Assembly (NCBI GenBank): GCA_019694905.1
Contig: JAIBBB010000006.1
Span: 1-43,576, forward strand
Source of the DNA: Cyclobacteriaceae bacterium
Lineage (GTDB): Bacteria > Bacteroidota > Bacteroidia > Cytophagales > Cyclobacteriaceae
Length of the DNA: 43,576 nt
Reading direction: 5' to 3'
Within the stretch, counting starts at the first letter, position 1; the number at the start of each line of letters is the position of its first letter. A program made the translations under genes and the position numbers. This document shows, one piece after another, positions 1-8,418 of this stretch. The notes under the pieces were generated by a model. The model was given only the letters and a program-made list of their open reading frames with translations, searched no databases and had not been told where the DNA came from.

Positions 1-760
1 CTAGATGATGGCCCAGGTCCACCAGCGTGTAGGCTTTCGGCCCTAGTTTGGAGGTGTAGAGGAGCGACTGGCCCCAATCGCCGACGGTGGTGGAATAGAA
101 GTTGGGCTCGAACGCTTTGTATTCTACAAACATCTTCCAATCGGACGGAAGTGCGGCGTAGACACTCCGCAGGCTGTCGAGTGTATTCTCAAATGCACGT
201 CGGAAATTGAGCTGGCCGGGAAAGGCAGAGCCATCCGACAACCACACCGTGAGCGACTTTGATCCGAGGTCTATGCCGTGGCGGATGACTTCGATATTAT
301 GATCGATCGCCTGCTTGCGCACGGCGGGATCCACATGTTGCATGGAGCCGAACTTGTAGCTCAGATTTTGACCGGGCTGATCCTGAAAGGTGTTTGAGTT
401 CATGGCATCAAACCGGAGGCCATGAGCGGCAGCCAGCGCGCGGATGTCTTTTGCGTTGGTGGGAATGTCCCAGGGGATATGCAGCGAGATGGCACCGCTT
501 GACCGGTTGAGGCGGTGGAGTAGTCCGACGTCTTCAATTTTCTCTTCGAGGCTGCGCGGTTCGCCGCCGCCGGGGAACCGGCCAAAGCGGGTACCGCCTG
601 TACCGAGTGCCCAGCTGGGGATTGCAATCTGGAACTGGCGGAGGCGTTCCAGCAGCGCTTCATGGTGGTGGATGTCACTTACCATCGCACGCAACTTCTT
701 TTCATGGGCAGCCTGCTGCTGTCGGTTGTGATCGTGGATCAGGGATGCGTCCAGTGTCAT
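1..760 (-). CDS. rhaI: L-rhamnose isomerase, RhaI type (3' end cut off by window edge)
   Basis: Converts L-rhamnose to L-rhamnulose in the cytoplasm. The minus-strand frame is open from ATG at 760 to base 1, giving 253 visible residues with no stop, so the C-terminus lies outside the window. The visible part strongly resembles the Pseudomonas stutzeri-type isomerase: IPSWALGTGGTRFGRFPG near residue 48, DAMNSNTFQDQPGQ, LTVWLSDGSAFPGQ, FVEYKAFEPNFYSTTVGDWG (its Glu is the expected metal ligand) and VDLGHH at the edge. An in-frame TAA lies three codons upstream of the ATG, so this is the first possible start. It follows the aldolase/dehydrogenase gene by 31 bp on the same strand and is probably co-transcribed with it and rhaT. 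A rhamnulose kinase is not in the window and may lie further downstream. Confidence 0.93.
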   Translation of the reverse strand, partial: MTLDASLIHDHNRQQQAAHEKKLRAMVSDIHHHEALLERLRQFQIAIPSWALGTGGTRFGRFPGGGEPRSLEEKIEDVGLLHRLNRSSGAISLHIPWDIPTNAKDIRALAAAHGLRFDAMNSNTFQDQPGQNLSYKFGSMQHVDPAVRKQAIDHNIEVIRHGIDLGSKSLTVWLSDGSAFPGQLNFRRAFENTLDSLRSVYAALPSDWKMFVEYKAFEPNFYSTTVGDWGQSLLYTSKLGPKAYTLVDLGHHL

Positions 761-791
761 GGTACGAAGTTAAAGGTTTGCCAGATGGTTT

Positions 792-2909
792 TCAGCGTCC
801 GAAGGCCATGGCTACACCACCGTCGACGTTGAGCATATTGCCCGTCGACTTGTTGAGAAGTCCGCCGACAAAGGCAAAGCAGGCATTGGCGATGTCTTCC
901 GGCAGGATGATCTCGTTGAGCAACGTTCGTTTGGCATAGTAGGAAGGGAGTTCTTCCACGGTGACGCCGTACGCTTTCGCGCGTCCTTCGGCCCAGGCGC
1001 CTGCCCAGATCTTGCTGTCGGCGATGACCGCATCCGGATTGACCACGTTGACGCGAATCTTGTCGGCCCCCAGTTCGGCTGCATTGAGTCTGCTGAGATG
1101 AAGTTGGGCTGCCTTCGCCGATCCATATCCGGCATTGTTGGGGCCTGATACGAGCGCGTTCTTGCTGACGATGTTGAGGACGTCGCCACCCAATCCTTGC
1201 TTGCGCATGATAGAAGTCGCCTTCTGTGTCATCAGGAATTGTCCTTTCACCAGCACGTCATACAAAATATCCCAGTCCTGCTCCGTGTGTCCTTCAATAG
1301 GCTTGGAGATGGAGAGCCCGGCGTTGTTGACGATGATATCCACCCCACCGAAGGCCAGTGCAGCGTGCTGATAAGCTTTTTCAATGAGATTGTTATTTGT
1401 CACGTCCAGCAGTGTGCCTGTAAAGACATCTTTGCTGTAACGCTTGGTGAAATCTGTCACAGCGCCTGCGAGTCGCTCGGCATCATTGTCACTCAGGATG
1501 ACACAAGCGCCTTCGTCGGCAAACTTTTTGGTTACGGCCTTGCCGATCCCTCCTGCGCTGCCTGTCACCAGTGCTACTTTGCCAGTGAGGGGTTTGGGTT
1601 TTGGCATCCGCTGTAGTTTGGCTTCTTCCAGCAACCAGTATTCAATATTGAATGCTTCCTGATGTGGCAATGAGGTATACTGTGAGATGGCCTCTGCGCC
1701 GCGCATCACGTTGATGGCATTGAGATAGAATTCCGCAGCCACGCGCGCCGTCTGTTTGTCTTTGGCAAAAGTGAACATCCCCACGCCGGGATACAGGATG
1801 ACCACCGGGTTGGGGTCGCGCATGGCGGGGCTGTTCGGATGCTTGCAGGTGTTGTAGTATTCCGCGTACCCTTTGCGGTATTTGTCAAACTCCGGTGCCA
1901 GTTGTTGCTTGATGGCGGCGGTGTCGTGCAGATCTTGTGCGGGGCTGAGGGGCAGCACGAGGGGTGCTATTTTTGTGCGCAGGAAGTGATCAGGGCAACT
2001 GGTGCCCATGGGGGCCAGGCGGCTCAGGTCTTTAGAGTTGATGAATTCCAGCACACGTTCATCATCGGAGAAATGTCCGATCATGCGGTTGTGTGAAGAG
2101 CAGAATCCGCGTAGAACCGGTGCCAGCAAGGCCGCTTGTGTAAGGCGAGCCTCCGGTTCCATGCTGGTGATTCTTGAGCCACCAAACACAGGTCCCTTTT
2201 TGCTGGTTTTCGATTCAATATAGGCCGCGCACTGTTCGATCACTTCAAGAGTGTTGATGTAGCTTTCGTAGGCGGTGTTCCCCCAGGTGAAGAGACCATG
2301 TGAGCCGAGCATGATGCCCCGGATGCCGGGATTTTCGTCGAGGCATTTGCGAAGATTGAGCCCGAGGTCAAAGCCGGGACGCTGCCATTCGACCCATCCG
2401 ATTTTGCCGCCGAACAATTCATGTGTGATCTCCTTGCCATCTTTTGCCGCAGCAATGGCAATGGCTGCGTCCGGATGCAGGTGGTCGATGTGGTTGAATG
2501 GAAGAAATGCATGCAGGGGTGTGTCGATGGAAGGGGCCTTGGACTGCAGGTCGAAGATGCAATGGTTGAAAAGTTCCACCATCTCGTCTTCATGGGCGAG
2601 TCCCCGATACACGGACGTAAGGCTTCGCAGGCGGTCTACGTACAAAGCAGCCAGACCATTGCGCTTCATGGTGCCGAGGTCACCGCCGGAGCCTTTGACC
2701 CACATTACGGAGACATCTTTTCCGGTGAGTGGATCTTTGGCTGTGGCTTTGCAGCTTGTGTTGCCGCCACCGTAGTTTGTCAGGCGCAGATCAGCGCCGA
2801 GGAGGTTGGACCGGTAGATGAGTAATGCTACCTCGTCGCCAGCGAGCGCTGCCGCCTGCTGATCGTCCCACAGATAGCTAACGTGTTTGAAAGTCTTTTG
2901 CGTTGCCAT
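792..2909 (-). CDS. rhaEW: Bifunctional rhamnulose-1-phosphate aldolase / short-chain dehydrogenase (RhaEW type)
   Basis: A 705-residue two-domain cytoplasmic enzyme. The N-terminal ~420 residues are a class II (zinc) aldolase: GGGNTS phosphate/substrate loop, His-rich segment NHIDHLHPDAA and LGSHGLFTWG as metal-ligand regions. The C-terminal ~270 residues are a short-chain dehydrogenase: TGSAGGIGKA nucleotide loop, NNAGLS, catalytic Ser in NIVSKNAL and the YxxxK pair in GYGSAKAAQ. In characterised relatives the aldolase splits L-rhamnulose-1-phosphate into dihydroxyacetone phosphate and L-lactaldehyde and the dehydrogenase oxidises the lactaldehyde to L-lactate; that activity is inferred here. 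The start at 2909 (MATQKTF) is chosen over an ATG at 2981 because the longer form would overlap rhaT by 65 bp and adds non-conserved residues. The gap to rhaT is 7 bp. Confidence 0.93.
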   Translation of the reverse strand: MATQKTFKHVSYLWDDQQAAALAGDEVALLIYRSNLLGADLRLTNYGGGNTSCKATAKDPLTGKDVSVMWVKGSGGDLGTMKRNGLAALYVDRLRSLTSVYRGLAHEDEMVELFNHCIFDLQSKAPSIDTPLHAFLPFNHIDHLHPDAAIAIAAAKDGKEITHELFGGKIGWVEWQRPGFDLGLNLRKCLDENPGIRGIMLGSHGLFTWGNTAYESYINTLEVIEQCAAYIESKTSKKGPVFGGSRITSMEPEARLTQAALLAPVLRGFCSSHNRMIGHFSDDERVLEFINSKDLSRLAPMGTSCPDHFLRTKIAPLVLPLSPAQDLHDTAAIKQQLAPEFDKYRKGYAEYYNTCKHPNSPAMRDPNPVVILYPGVGMFTFAKDKQTARVAAEFYLNAINVMRGAEAISQYTSLPHQEAFNIEYWLLEEAKLQRMPKPKPLTGKVALVTGSAGGIGKAVTKKFADEGACVILSDNDAERLAGAVTDFTKRYSKDVFTGTLLDVTNNNLIEKAYQHAALAFGGVDIIVNNAGLSISKPIEGHTEQDWDILYDVLVKGQFLMTQKATSIMRKQGLGGDVLNIVSKNALVSGPNNAGYGSAKAAQLHLSRLNAAELGADKIRVNVVNPDAVIADSKIWAGAWAEGRAKAYGVTVEELPSYYAKRTLLNEIILPEDIANACFAFVGGLLNKSTGNMLNVDGGVAMAFGR

Positions 2910-2916
2910 ATCGTCA

Positions 2917-3972
2917 TTACTTAATTGAATTCCCATAACCCACCACAAGCACCGAAAGGATGATGGTGGCGATGCCCACATAGAATGTCGTGAGCGCCTT
3001 CCTGCTTACACCTTTCCATTCACGAAGGGTAATACCCCACACGTTGGCAATGAGGATGATGAAAGCCATGTGCAGGATCCAGGAGCTTGCGCCATTGCCG
3101 AGTTTACTTTCGCCCATTCCGTAAAAAAAGAATTGAAGAAACCACGTTGTGCCAGCGAGGGCAGAAAAGAAATAGTTGCCGGCAAGCGGCGTGTCTTTCT
3201 TGATGTAGTCGCCAAAGGATTTGTTCCGGGCGTTCAGCAACACCGACCAGATCAGGTTGGTGAGGAGCCCACCCCACAGCAGTACCACATACGTGACATT
3301 GTTCTGATAAAGAGGGTTGAGGCCCTTTGCAACAGCAGCTTCTGCCATTGGCTTACCGGCTTCGATGCCGAAATTGAAGCAGGCGCTGAGCACGCCGGAA
3401 GTGATCGCCACCGCGAGGCCTTTGGTGAGACTGAATTCTGCTACGGATGCTTTCTTGGCATCCTCAGGCAGTTCGTGCTCTTTTAACCAACCCGCCCGGC
3501 CGCAGATGTAAATACCCAGCAGGCACAGTGCTACGCCAAGCAACACGACCTGGCCCCAGGTAGTGGTGGCCATTTCGAGCAAAGATGTTTTTCCGGGTGT
3601 CGGCTCGATACTATAATATATGGAAGGCACGATGGCGCCAAAGGCGCTGCAGAAGCCGAGAACAACTGAGTTTCCCAGCGACATGCCAAGGTACCGTACG
3701 CCCAGTCCGTAGGTGAGACCACCTATTCCCCACAAGACGCCGAAGGTGAAGGTCCAGCGAAGCACGTCAACACCCGCAGAGGCAATGATGTCCTGAAAGC
3801 CGGGCAGTGTGAGCCAGGCTGCCAGCGGCGGAACAATCAGCCAGGAAAACAGGCCGCCGATGATCCAATAGCTTTCCCAGTTCCAGCCTTTGACTTTGCG
3901 GAACGGCATGTAGAAACTGCCGGAGGCAAAGCCGCCGATGAAGTGAAAGATGATACCGAGAATAATGCCCAT
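2917..3972 (-). CDS. rhaT: L-rhamnose/proton symporter RhaT
   Basis: A 351-residue inner-membrane transporter of the RhaT family (drug/metabolite transporter superfamily), with about ten hydrophobic segments spread over its whole length. The N-terminus IIFHFIGGFASGSFYMPF followed by KVKGWNWESYW is the typical RhaT opening, and later segments such as GLTYGLGVRYLGMSLGNSVVLG fit the same family. It imports L-rhamnose from the periplasm, where the GH78 and GH106 enzymes of this window would release it. First gene of the minus-strand operon rhaT-rhaEW-rhaI. It is divergent from the GntR regulator, with a 119-bp shared intergenic region. A weak -7-like element (TAGATTTA on the minus strand, 4013-4020) lies 40 bp upstream of the ATG. 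Confidence 0.93.
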   Translation of the reverse strand: MGIILGIIFHFIGGFASGSFYMPFRKVKGWNWESYWIIGGLFSWLIVPPLAAWLTLPGFQDIIASAGVDVLRWTFTFGVLWGIGGLTYGLGVRYLGMSLGNSVVLGFCSAFGAIVPSIYYSIEPTPGKTSLLEMATTTWGQVVLLGVALCLLGIYICGRAGWLKEHELPEDAKKASVAEFSLTKGLAVAITSGVLSACFNFGIEAGKPMAEAAVAKGLNPLYQNNVTYVVLLWGGLLTNLIWSVLLNARNKSFGDYIKKDTPLAGNYFFSALAGTTWFLQFFFYGMGESKLGNGASSWILHMAFIILIANVWGITLREWKGVSRKALTTFYVGIATIILSVLVVGYGNSIK

Positions 3973-4091
3973 GGGTGACAGTTTTTTAGACGTCCGTGGA
4001 AACGGGTAATGGTAAATCTAACAAGGCAGCGCCTTCCGTCCATCATGTACTGTCATGCCCTTTTCAATGATTTGTCTTACATTGAGATAGC

Positions 4092-5132
4092 ATGGCACCT
4101 GCTGAAAAATCGGTACTCTTTCAACATATCCAGCTGGATGATCACTCTGCCACGCCCAAGTACCAGCAACTGGCAAACAGCCTGATTCAGGCAGTGCAGC
4201 AGGGGAAGCTCCGAAAGGATGAGGTGTTGCCATCCATCAATGAACTCAGTTTTGAATTTGAGATTTCACGGGATACGGCAGAGAAGGGCTACAAACATTT
4301 GAAGAAGTTGGGCTTGCTGGGCAGTGTGCCCGGCAAGGGATACTTCATCAAGAGCACGGACGTGGAACGTAGCGTAAGCGTGTTCCTGTTGTTTAACAAA
4401 CTGAGTCCGCACAAGAAGATTATCTACGATGCGCTCGCTGCCACATTAGGTGACGGTGCACGGATTGACTTCTTTATCTACAACAACGACTTTGCTTTAT
4501 TCCGAAAGTTGATTGAAACCCGGCGCCAGGACTACACGCACTATGTCATTATTCCCCATTTCATCGAAGGGGGAGAGCAGGCCAGTCAGGTGATCAACAC
4601 TATCGACAAGACCAAACTTGTGTTGTTGGATAAACTGCTTCCGGGTGTTACCGGCGACTACGCGGCGGTGTATGAGAATTTTGAAGAGGACATCTATCAC
4701 GCACTGGAGCAGGCGCTCACCACTTTGTCGCGCTATCATACCTTAAAGATTATTTTTCCGGCCCAATCCTATTATCCGGAAGAAATACTCGCCGGGTTCA
4801 GCCGGTTTTGCCTCCAATATGCCTTTGCGCACAAGGTGGTCAATGACATTGCCCAGGAGCCGCTGTCAGCAGGCGAAGTGTACATCAATCTCATGGAGAA
4901 TGATCTGGTTGTGTTGATTGAGCGTATTCTCGCTCAGGGCCTTGAAGTCGGGAAGGAGATCGGAGTGATTTCCTATAACGAAACACCTCTCAAGCGGATT
5001 ATTCTGAATGGCATTACTACTATCTCGACGGATTTTGAGCTGATGGGGAAGAAAGCCGCTGAACTGATTCTCTGCGAATCGCGTGAACACATCCAGATTC
5101 CATTCAGCCTGACGCTGCGATCATCATTATAA
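4092..5132 (+). CDS. GntR-type regulator with LacI-like sugar-sensing domain; candidate rhamnose regulator
   Basis: A 346-residue cytoplasmic transcription factor. Residues ~15-90 form a GntR winged helix-turn-helix: KYQQLANSLIQAVQQGKL, then LPSINELSFEFEISRDTAEK and a wing ending LGSVPGKGYFI. The rest resembles a periplasmic-binding-protein/LacI effector domain (VIIPHFIEGG, KLVLLDKLLPG, IGVISYNETPLKRIILNGIT, STDFELMGKKAAELIL). This architecture is common in Bacteroidota sugar regulons. It is divergent from rhaT and 20 bp upstream of the beta-propeller/PQQ/cytochrome genes, so it may control both sides and itself. The ligand is not visible; rhamnose or a rhamnose-derived metabolite is inferred from position. 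No convincing operator palindrome was found between it and rhaT. Confidence 0.85.
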   Translation: MAPAEKSVLFQHIQLDDHSATPKYQQLANSLIQAVQQGKLRKDEVLPSINELSFEFEISRDTAEKGYKHLKKLGLLGSVPGKGYFIKSTDVERSVSVFLLFNKLSPHKKIIYDALAATLGDGARIDFFIYNNDFALFRKLIETRRQDYTHYVIIPHFIEGGEQASQVINTIDKTKLVLLDKLLPGVTGDYAAVYENFEEDIYHALEQALTTLSRYHTLKIIFPAQSYYPEEILAGFSRFCLQYAFAHKVVNDIAQEPLSAGEVYINLMENDLVVLIERILAQGLEVGKEIGVISYNETPLKRIILNGITTISTDFELMGKKAAELILCESREHIQIPFSLTLRSSL

Positions 5133-5152
5133 AAACTGAAATTTCTGAAACC

Positions 5153-6202
5153 ATGCCTACCCGCCGTGATTTTATCAAACGCTCCGCCCTGGCTGGCGCA
5201 GCGGTGACTTTGCCTTCGTTTCATGTGCTGGCACGACCTTCTTTGTCGGAGGAAGTAATCGGTCATGGCGACTTCCGTTACCGTGTTCATCGCAACTGGG
5301 GCAACCTCGATCCTTCAACTACGCCAGTAAAGAACTGTCATGAGATGGTGATGGACCGGAAGGGGCGACTCATCATGGTCACTGATGAGACAAAAAACAA
5401 CGTGATCATCTATGATCGCTCAGGCAAACTGCTGTCCACTTGGGGCAACGAGTTTCCTTCAGGACATGGCCTTACCCTGTTTGACGAGGGAGGCACAGAT
5501 GTGTTATTCATTTGTGATCCCGACACCGGCCGTGTGGTGAAGTTTACCACGGATGGTAAGAAACTGCTGGAGTTGACTCACCCGCTCAAGGTGGGGGTTT
5601 ACGAGCAGTCACTGGGGTACCACCCCACTGAAACTGCGATCGCACCCAACGGCGATATCTATGTGGCTGATGGATACGGTTCGCAATACATTCTTCAGTA
5701 CAGTGCCAGCGGCGAGTTCATTCGAAAGTTTGGCGGCCCCGGCGATGGCGACGGCCAGTTCAGTACGGCGCATGGCGTGACATTGGACAAGCGCAATCCG
5801 GAGCAACCAGTGCTCATGTGCACTTCGCGCGCGCACAATGCATTCAAGCGGTTCACGCTTGATGGCAAGTACTTGTCCACCATTTTTCTTCCCGGTGCCT
5901 ATGTATGCCGTGCGGTGATTGATGATACTTTTCTCTATGCCGGCGTGTGCTGGTCAAGACTCAGATACCTCAACCAGACAGACAACTCAGGCTTTGTCAC
6001 CATTCTCAACGATCAGCACCGGGTTGTGTCGAACCCCGGAGGCACGGCACCTGAGTACAGGGATGGTACACTTCAGCTGATGGTGCAGGCAGCCCCCATC
6101 TTCAAGCATTGCCATGATGTGTGTGTCGACGGCGACAAGAACCTCTATGTCTGTCAATGGAATGCAGGCAGAACGTACCCGATTAAACTTGAGCGCATCT
6201 GA
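5153..6202 (+). CDS. Tat-exported NHL-type six-bladed beta-propeller protein
   Basis: 349 residues. The N-terminus has a twin-arginine motif (TRRDFIKRS) followed by a hydrophobic, Ala-rich stretch ending near FHVLARP, so it is predicted to be exported folded to the periplasm. The body shows NHL-style repeats: a hydrophobic strand ending in G(D/N)IYVADGYGSQYI or similar, for example DRKGRLIMVTDETKNNVIIY, APNGDIYVADGYGSQYILQY, and DGDKNLYVCQWNAGRTYPIK at the C-terminus. The region DGDGQFSTAHGVTLD is the usual NHL loop. No catalytic activity can be assigned. It sits 14 bp before the PQQ-type dehydrogenase, which suggests a partner or scaffold role in periplasmic oxidation, or a lyase-like activity as in the peptidyl-amidoglycolate lyase relatives. 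Function is unknown. Confidence 0.85.
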   Translation: MPTRRDFIKRSALAGAAVTLPSFHVLARPSLSEEVIGHGDFRYRVHRNWGNLDPSTTPVKNCHEMVMDRKGRLIMVTDETKNNVIIYDRSGKLLSTWGNEFPSGHGLTLFDEGGTDVLFICDPDTGRVVKFTTDGKKLLELTHPLKVGVYEQSLGYHPTETAIAPNGDIYVADGYGSQYILQYSASGEFIRKFGGPGDGDGQFSTAHGVTLDKRNPEQPVLMCTSRAHNAFKRFTLDGKYLSTIFLPGAYVCRAVIDDTFLYAGVCWSRLRYLNQTDNSGFVTILNDQHRVVSNPGGTAPEYRDGTLQLMVQAAPIFKHCHDVCVDGDKNLYVCQWNAGRTYPIKLERI

Positions 6203-6216
6203 ACCAGACTCCCGCC

Positions 6217-8391
6217 ATGACCAACCTTGCCAAAGCCAGTCTTAGTCTATTCACCACCTGTCTCCTGTTGCTGACGGGGTGTCGCCAGCAAAGTCCCATG
6301 GCAGGATGGTCGCACTATGGCGGCACACCGGCGATGACACGCTATTCTTCGCTGACACAAATTGATACGTCTAATGTTGGCAAGCTGCAGGTGGCCTGGA
6401 CGTATCACACGATGGACGGCGACACGGTTAACCACTCACAGATCCAATGCAACCCCATTGTGGTGAACGGGGTGCTGTATGGTACCACCCCACAGATGAA
6501 ACTCTTTGCTGTCGACGCTGCGACTGGATTGGAGAAGTGGGTGTTCAATCCTTTCGATACTACGGCATTCAAAATTCCGAAGCGATTCTTCTTTATCATG
6601 AATAACAGCCGGGGGGTGAGTTGGTGGTCAGATGACGACAAGGACCAGCGGCTTTACTACACCGCGGGTTCATTTCTGTATTGCATCAATGCACAGACAG
6701 GCAAAGTGGTCACGTCCTTTGGTGAGGAAGGCAAGGTGGACTTGCACGATGGCCTGGACAGAGATGTCAGGGATTTGTTCATTACCTCCACCTCGCCTGG
6801 GGTGGTGTACCAGGACCTGATCATCATGGGTACTCGCGTGGATGAAGGTGCCGCTGCGGCGCCGGGTCATATCCGGGCGTACGATGTTCGCACCGGCAAG
6901 CGGCGTTGGATATTCCATACCATTCCTCAGCCCGGGGAATTGGGTTACGAAACATGGAAGGACACTGCGGCCTGGCGTCACATAGGTGGTGCCAACAATT
7001 GGAGTGGCATGAGCCTGGACGAATCGCGGGGTATTGTCTTTGTTCCGACGGGCTCCACGTCTTTTGATTTCTATGGTGGCAAGCGCAAGGGTGACGGGCT
7101 CTTTGGCGATTGCCTGCTCGCGCTGAATGCCGCGACAGGTGAACGGATCTGGCATTTTCAAACTGTGCACCACGATATGTGGGATCGCGACCTGCCAACT
7201 CCACCTGCGTTGATTACGGTGATGCGCGATGGCAAGTCCATCGACGCCGTGGCGCAGCCAACCAAATCGGGATATGTGTTTGTGTTTGAGCGCACTACTG
7301 GCAAGCCTTTGTTCCCGATTGAGGAGGTCTCTGTCCCGCAGACTTCGCTGGAGGGAGAGGAATCCGCGCCTACACAACCCGTACCGGTCTTGCCGCCGCC
7401 GTTCGCCAGGCAGTCTTTTACTATGGACGATGTGAATGACCTTGTGCCGGATAGTTCGGTGGTGCAGGTGAAAAAGAGATTGGGCGGATATCTGACGGGC
7501 AATCCTTTCAATCCCCCGTCGCGTCAGGGGACTGTGATCTTTCCGGGTTTTGACGGCGGCGCCGAATGGGGTGGACCTGCATTTGATCCTTCGTCCGGTT
7601 TGCTGTATGTGAATGCCAATGAAATGCCCTGGGTGCTTACGATGGTGGATGTGAAAAAGGAAAGTGCAACTGCCGAGACGCTGCGGGATGCGGGGCAGCG
7701 GTTGTACACGCAGTATTGCCAGAGTTGTCATGGTACCCGGATGCAGGGTTCGGGAAACTTTCCGGCTATTGACAAAGCTGGCGAGAAATACACAGCGGCC
7801 ACTTTGAAAACACTGCTTGCTTCAGGACGCCGGATGATGCCCGCATTCAAGCAGTTGGCAGATGCGGAGCACGATGCCATTGCCACGTGGGTGCTCCGGA
7901 TGAACGACCTTTATGCAAAGCCTTTTGAAAAGCCGGTGAACCCGGAGGAGGAATACAGGAAGTTGCCTTACACCATCACAGGCTATAACAAGTTCCTGAC
8001 ACCTGAGGGCTATCCGGCCATTCGGCCGCCGTGGGGAACGCTCAACGCAATCGATCTCAACAGTGGTGAAATCAGGTGGAAGATTCCGTTTGGCACCTAC
8101 CCTGAATTTGAAGCGAGAGGCATCGTCACCGGATCTGAGAATTATGGCGGGCCTGTGGTGACCGCCGGAGGGCTCGTCTTCATTGCGGCGACAAGAGATG
8201 GATACATGCATGCCTATCATAAGAAGTCTGGCAAACTGCTGTGGCAGTTTCAATTGCCGGTTCCGGGGTTTGCAACACCCTCTGTTTATGAAGTGGGTGG
8301 AAGGCAATATGTTGTCATAGCTTGTGGCGGTGGCAAGTTGGGGACAAAATCAGGCGACGCCTATGTTGCATTTGCGCTTCCGCAGGAATAG
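6217..8391 (+). CDS. PQQ-type quinoprotein dehydrogenase lipoprotein with inserted cytochrome c domain
   Basis: 724 residues. A lipoprotein signal (LLLLTGC, Cys22) predicts membrane anchoring on the periplasmic side or in the outer membrane. The propeller starts with WSHYGGTPAMTRYSSL and QVAWTYHT, the hallmark opening of quinoprotein glucose dehydrogenase-like enzymes, and ends with PSVYEVGGRQYVVIACGGG. Between blades lies a cytochrome c domain with haem motif CQSCH (Cys501, Cys504, His505) and a likely distal ligand in MMPAF (Met541), so electrons could pass from PQQ to haem within one polypeptide. The substrate, a sugar or alcohol, cannot be read from the sequence. PQQ biosynthesis genes are absent from the window. 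It lies 14 bp after the propeller gene and 27 bp before the multihaem cytochrome gene. Confidence 0.9.
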   Translation: MTNLAKASLSLFTTCLLLLTGCRQQSPMAGWSHYGGTPAMTRYSSLTQIDTSNVGKLQVAWTYHTMDGDTVNHSQIQCNPIVVNGVLYGTTPQMKLFAVDAATGLEKWVFNPFDTTAFKIPKRFFFIMNNSRGVSWWSDDDKDQRLYYTAGSFLYCINAQTGKVVTSFGEEGKVDLHDGLDRDVRDLFITSTSPGVVYQDLIIMGTRVDEGAAAAPGHIRAYDVRTGKRRWIFHTIPQPGELGYETWKDTAAWRHIGGANNWSGMSLDESRGIVFVPTGSTSFDFYGGKRKGDGLFGDCLLALNAATGERIWHFQTVHHDMWDRDLPTPPALITVMRDGKSIDAVAQPTKSGYVFVFERTTGKPLFPIEEVSVPQTSLEGEESAPTQPVPVLPPPFARQSFTMDDVNDLVPDSSVVQVKKRLGGYLTGNPFNPPSRQGTVIFPGFDGGAEWGGPAFDPSSGLLYVNANEMPWVLTMVDVKKESATAETLRDAGQRLYTQYCQSCHGTRMQGSGNFPAIDKAGEKYTAATLKTLLASGRRMMPAFKQLADAEHDAIATWVLRMNDLYAKPFEKPVNPEEEYRKLPYTITGYNKFLTPEGYPAIRPPWGTLNAIDLNSGEIRWKIPFGTYPEFEARGIVTGSENYGGPVVTAGGLVFIAATRDGYMHAYHKKSGKLLWQFQLPVPGFATPSVYEVGGRQYVVIACGGGKLGTKSGDAYVAFALPQE

Positions 8392-8418
8392 CTTCGCGGT
8401 CGCTTGTTGAAATAGATC

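Noticed and set aside
2910..2981. Longer start of the aldolase/dehydrogenase at 2981
   Set aside because: It would overlap rhaT by 65 bp and adds residues lacking similarity.
4044..4057. CATG-6-CATG as an operator between rhaT and the regulator
   Set aside because: CATG is itself palindromic, and the spacer and flanks show no further symmetry.
6670..7731. Long minus-strand open frame (353 codons) opposite the PQQ-type dehydrogenase gene
   Set aside because: Sequence is His/Arg-rich without domain motifs and lies wholly opposite a well-supported gene; an effect of GC-rich codon use.
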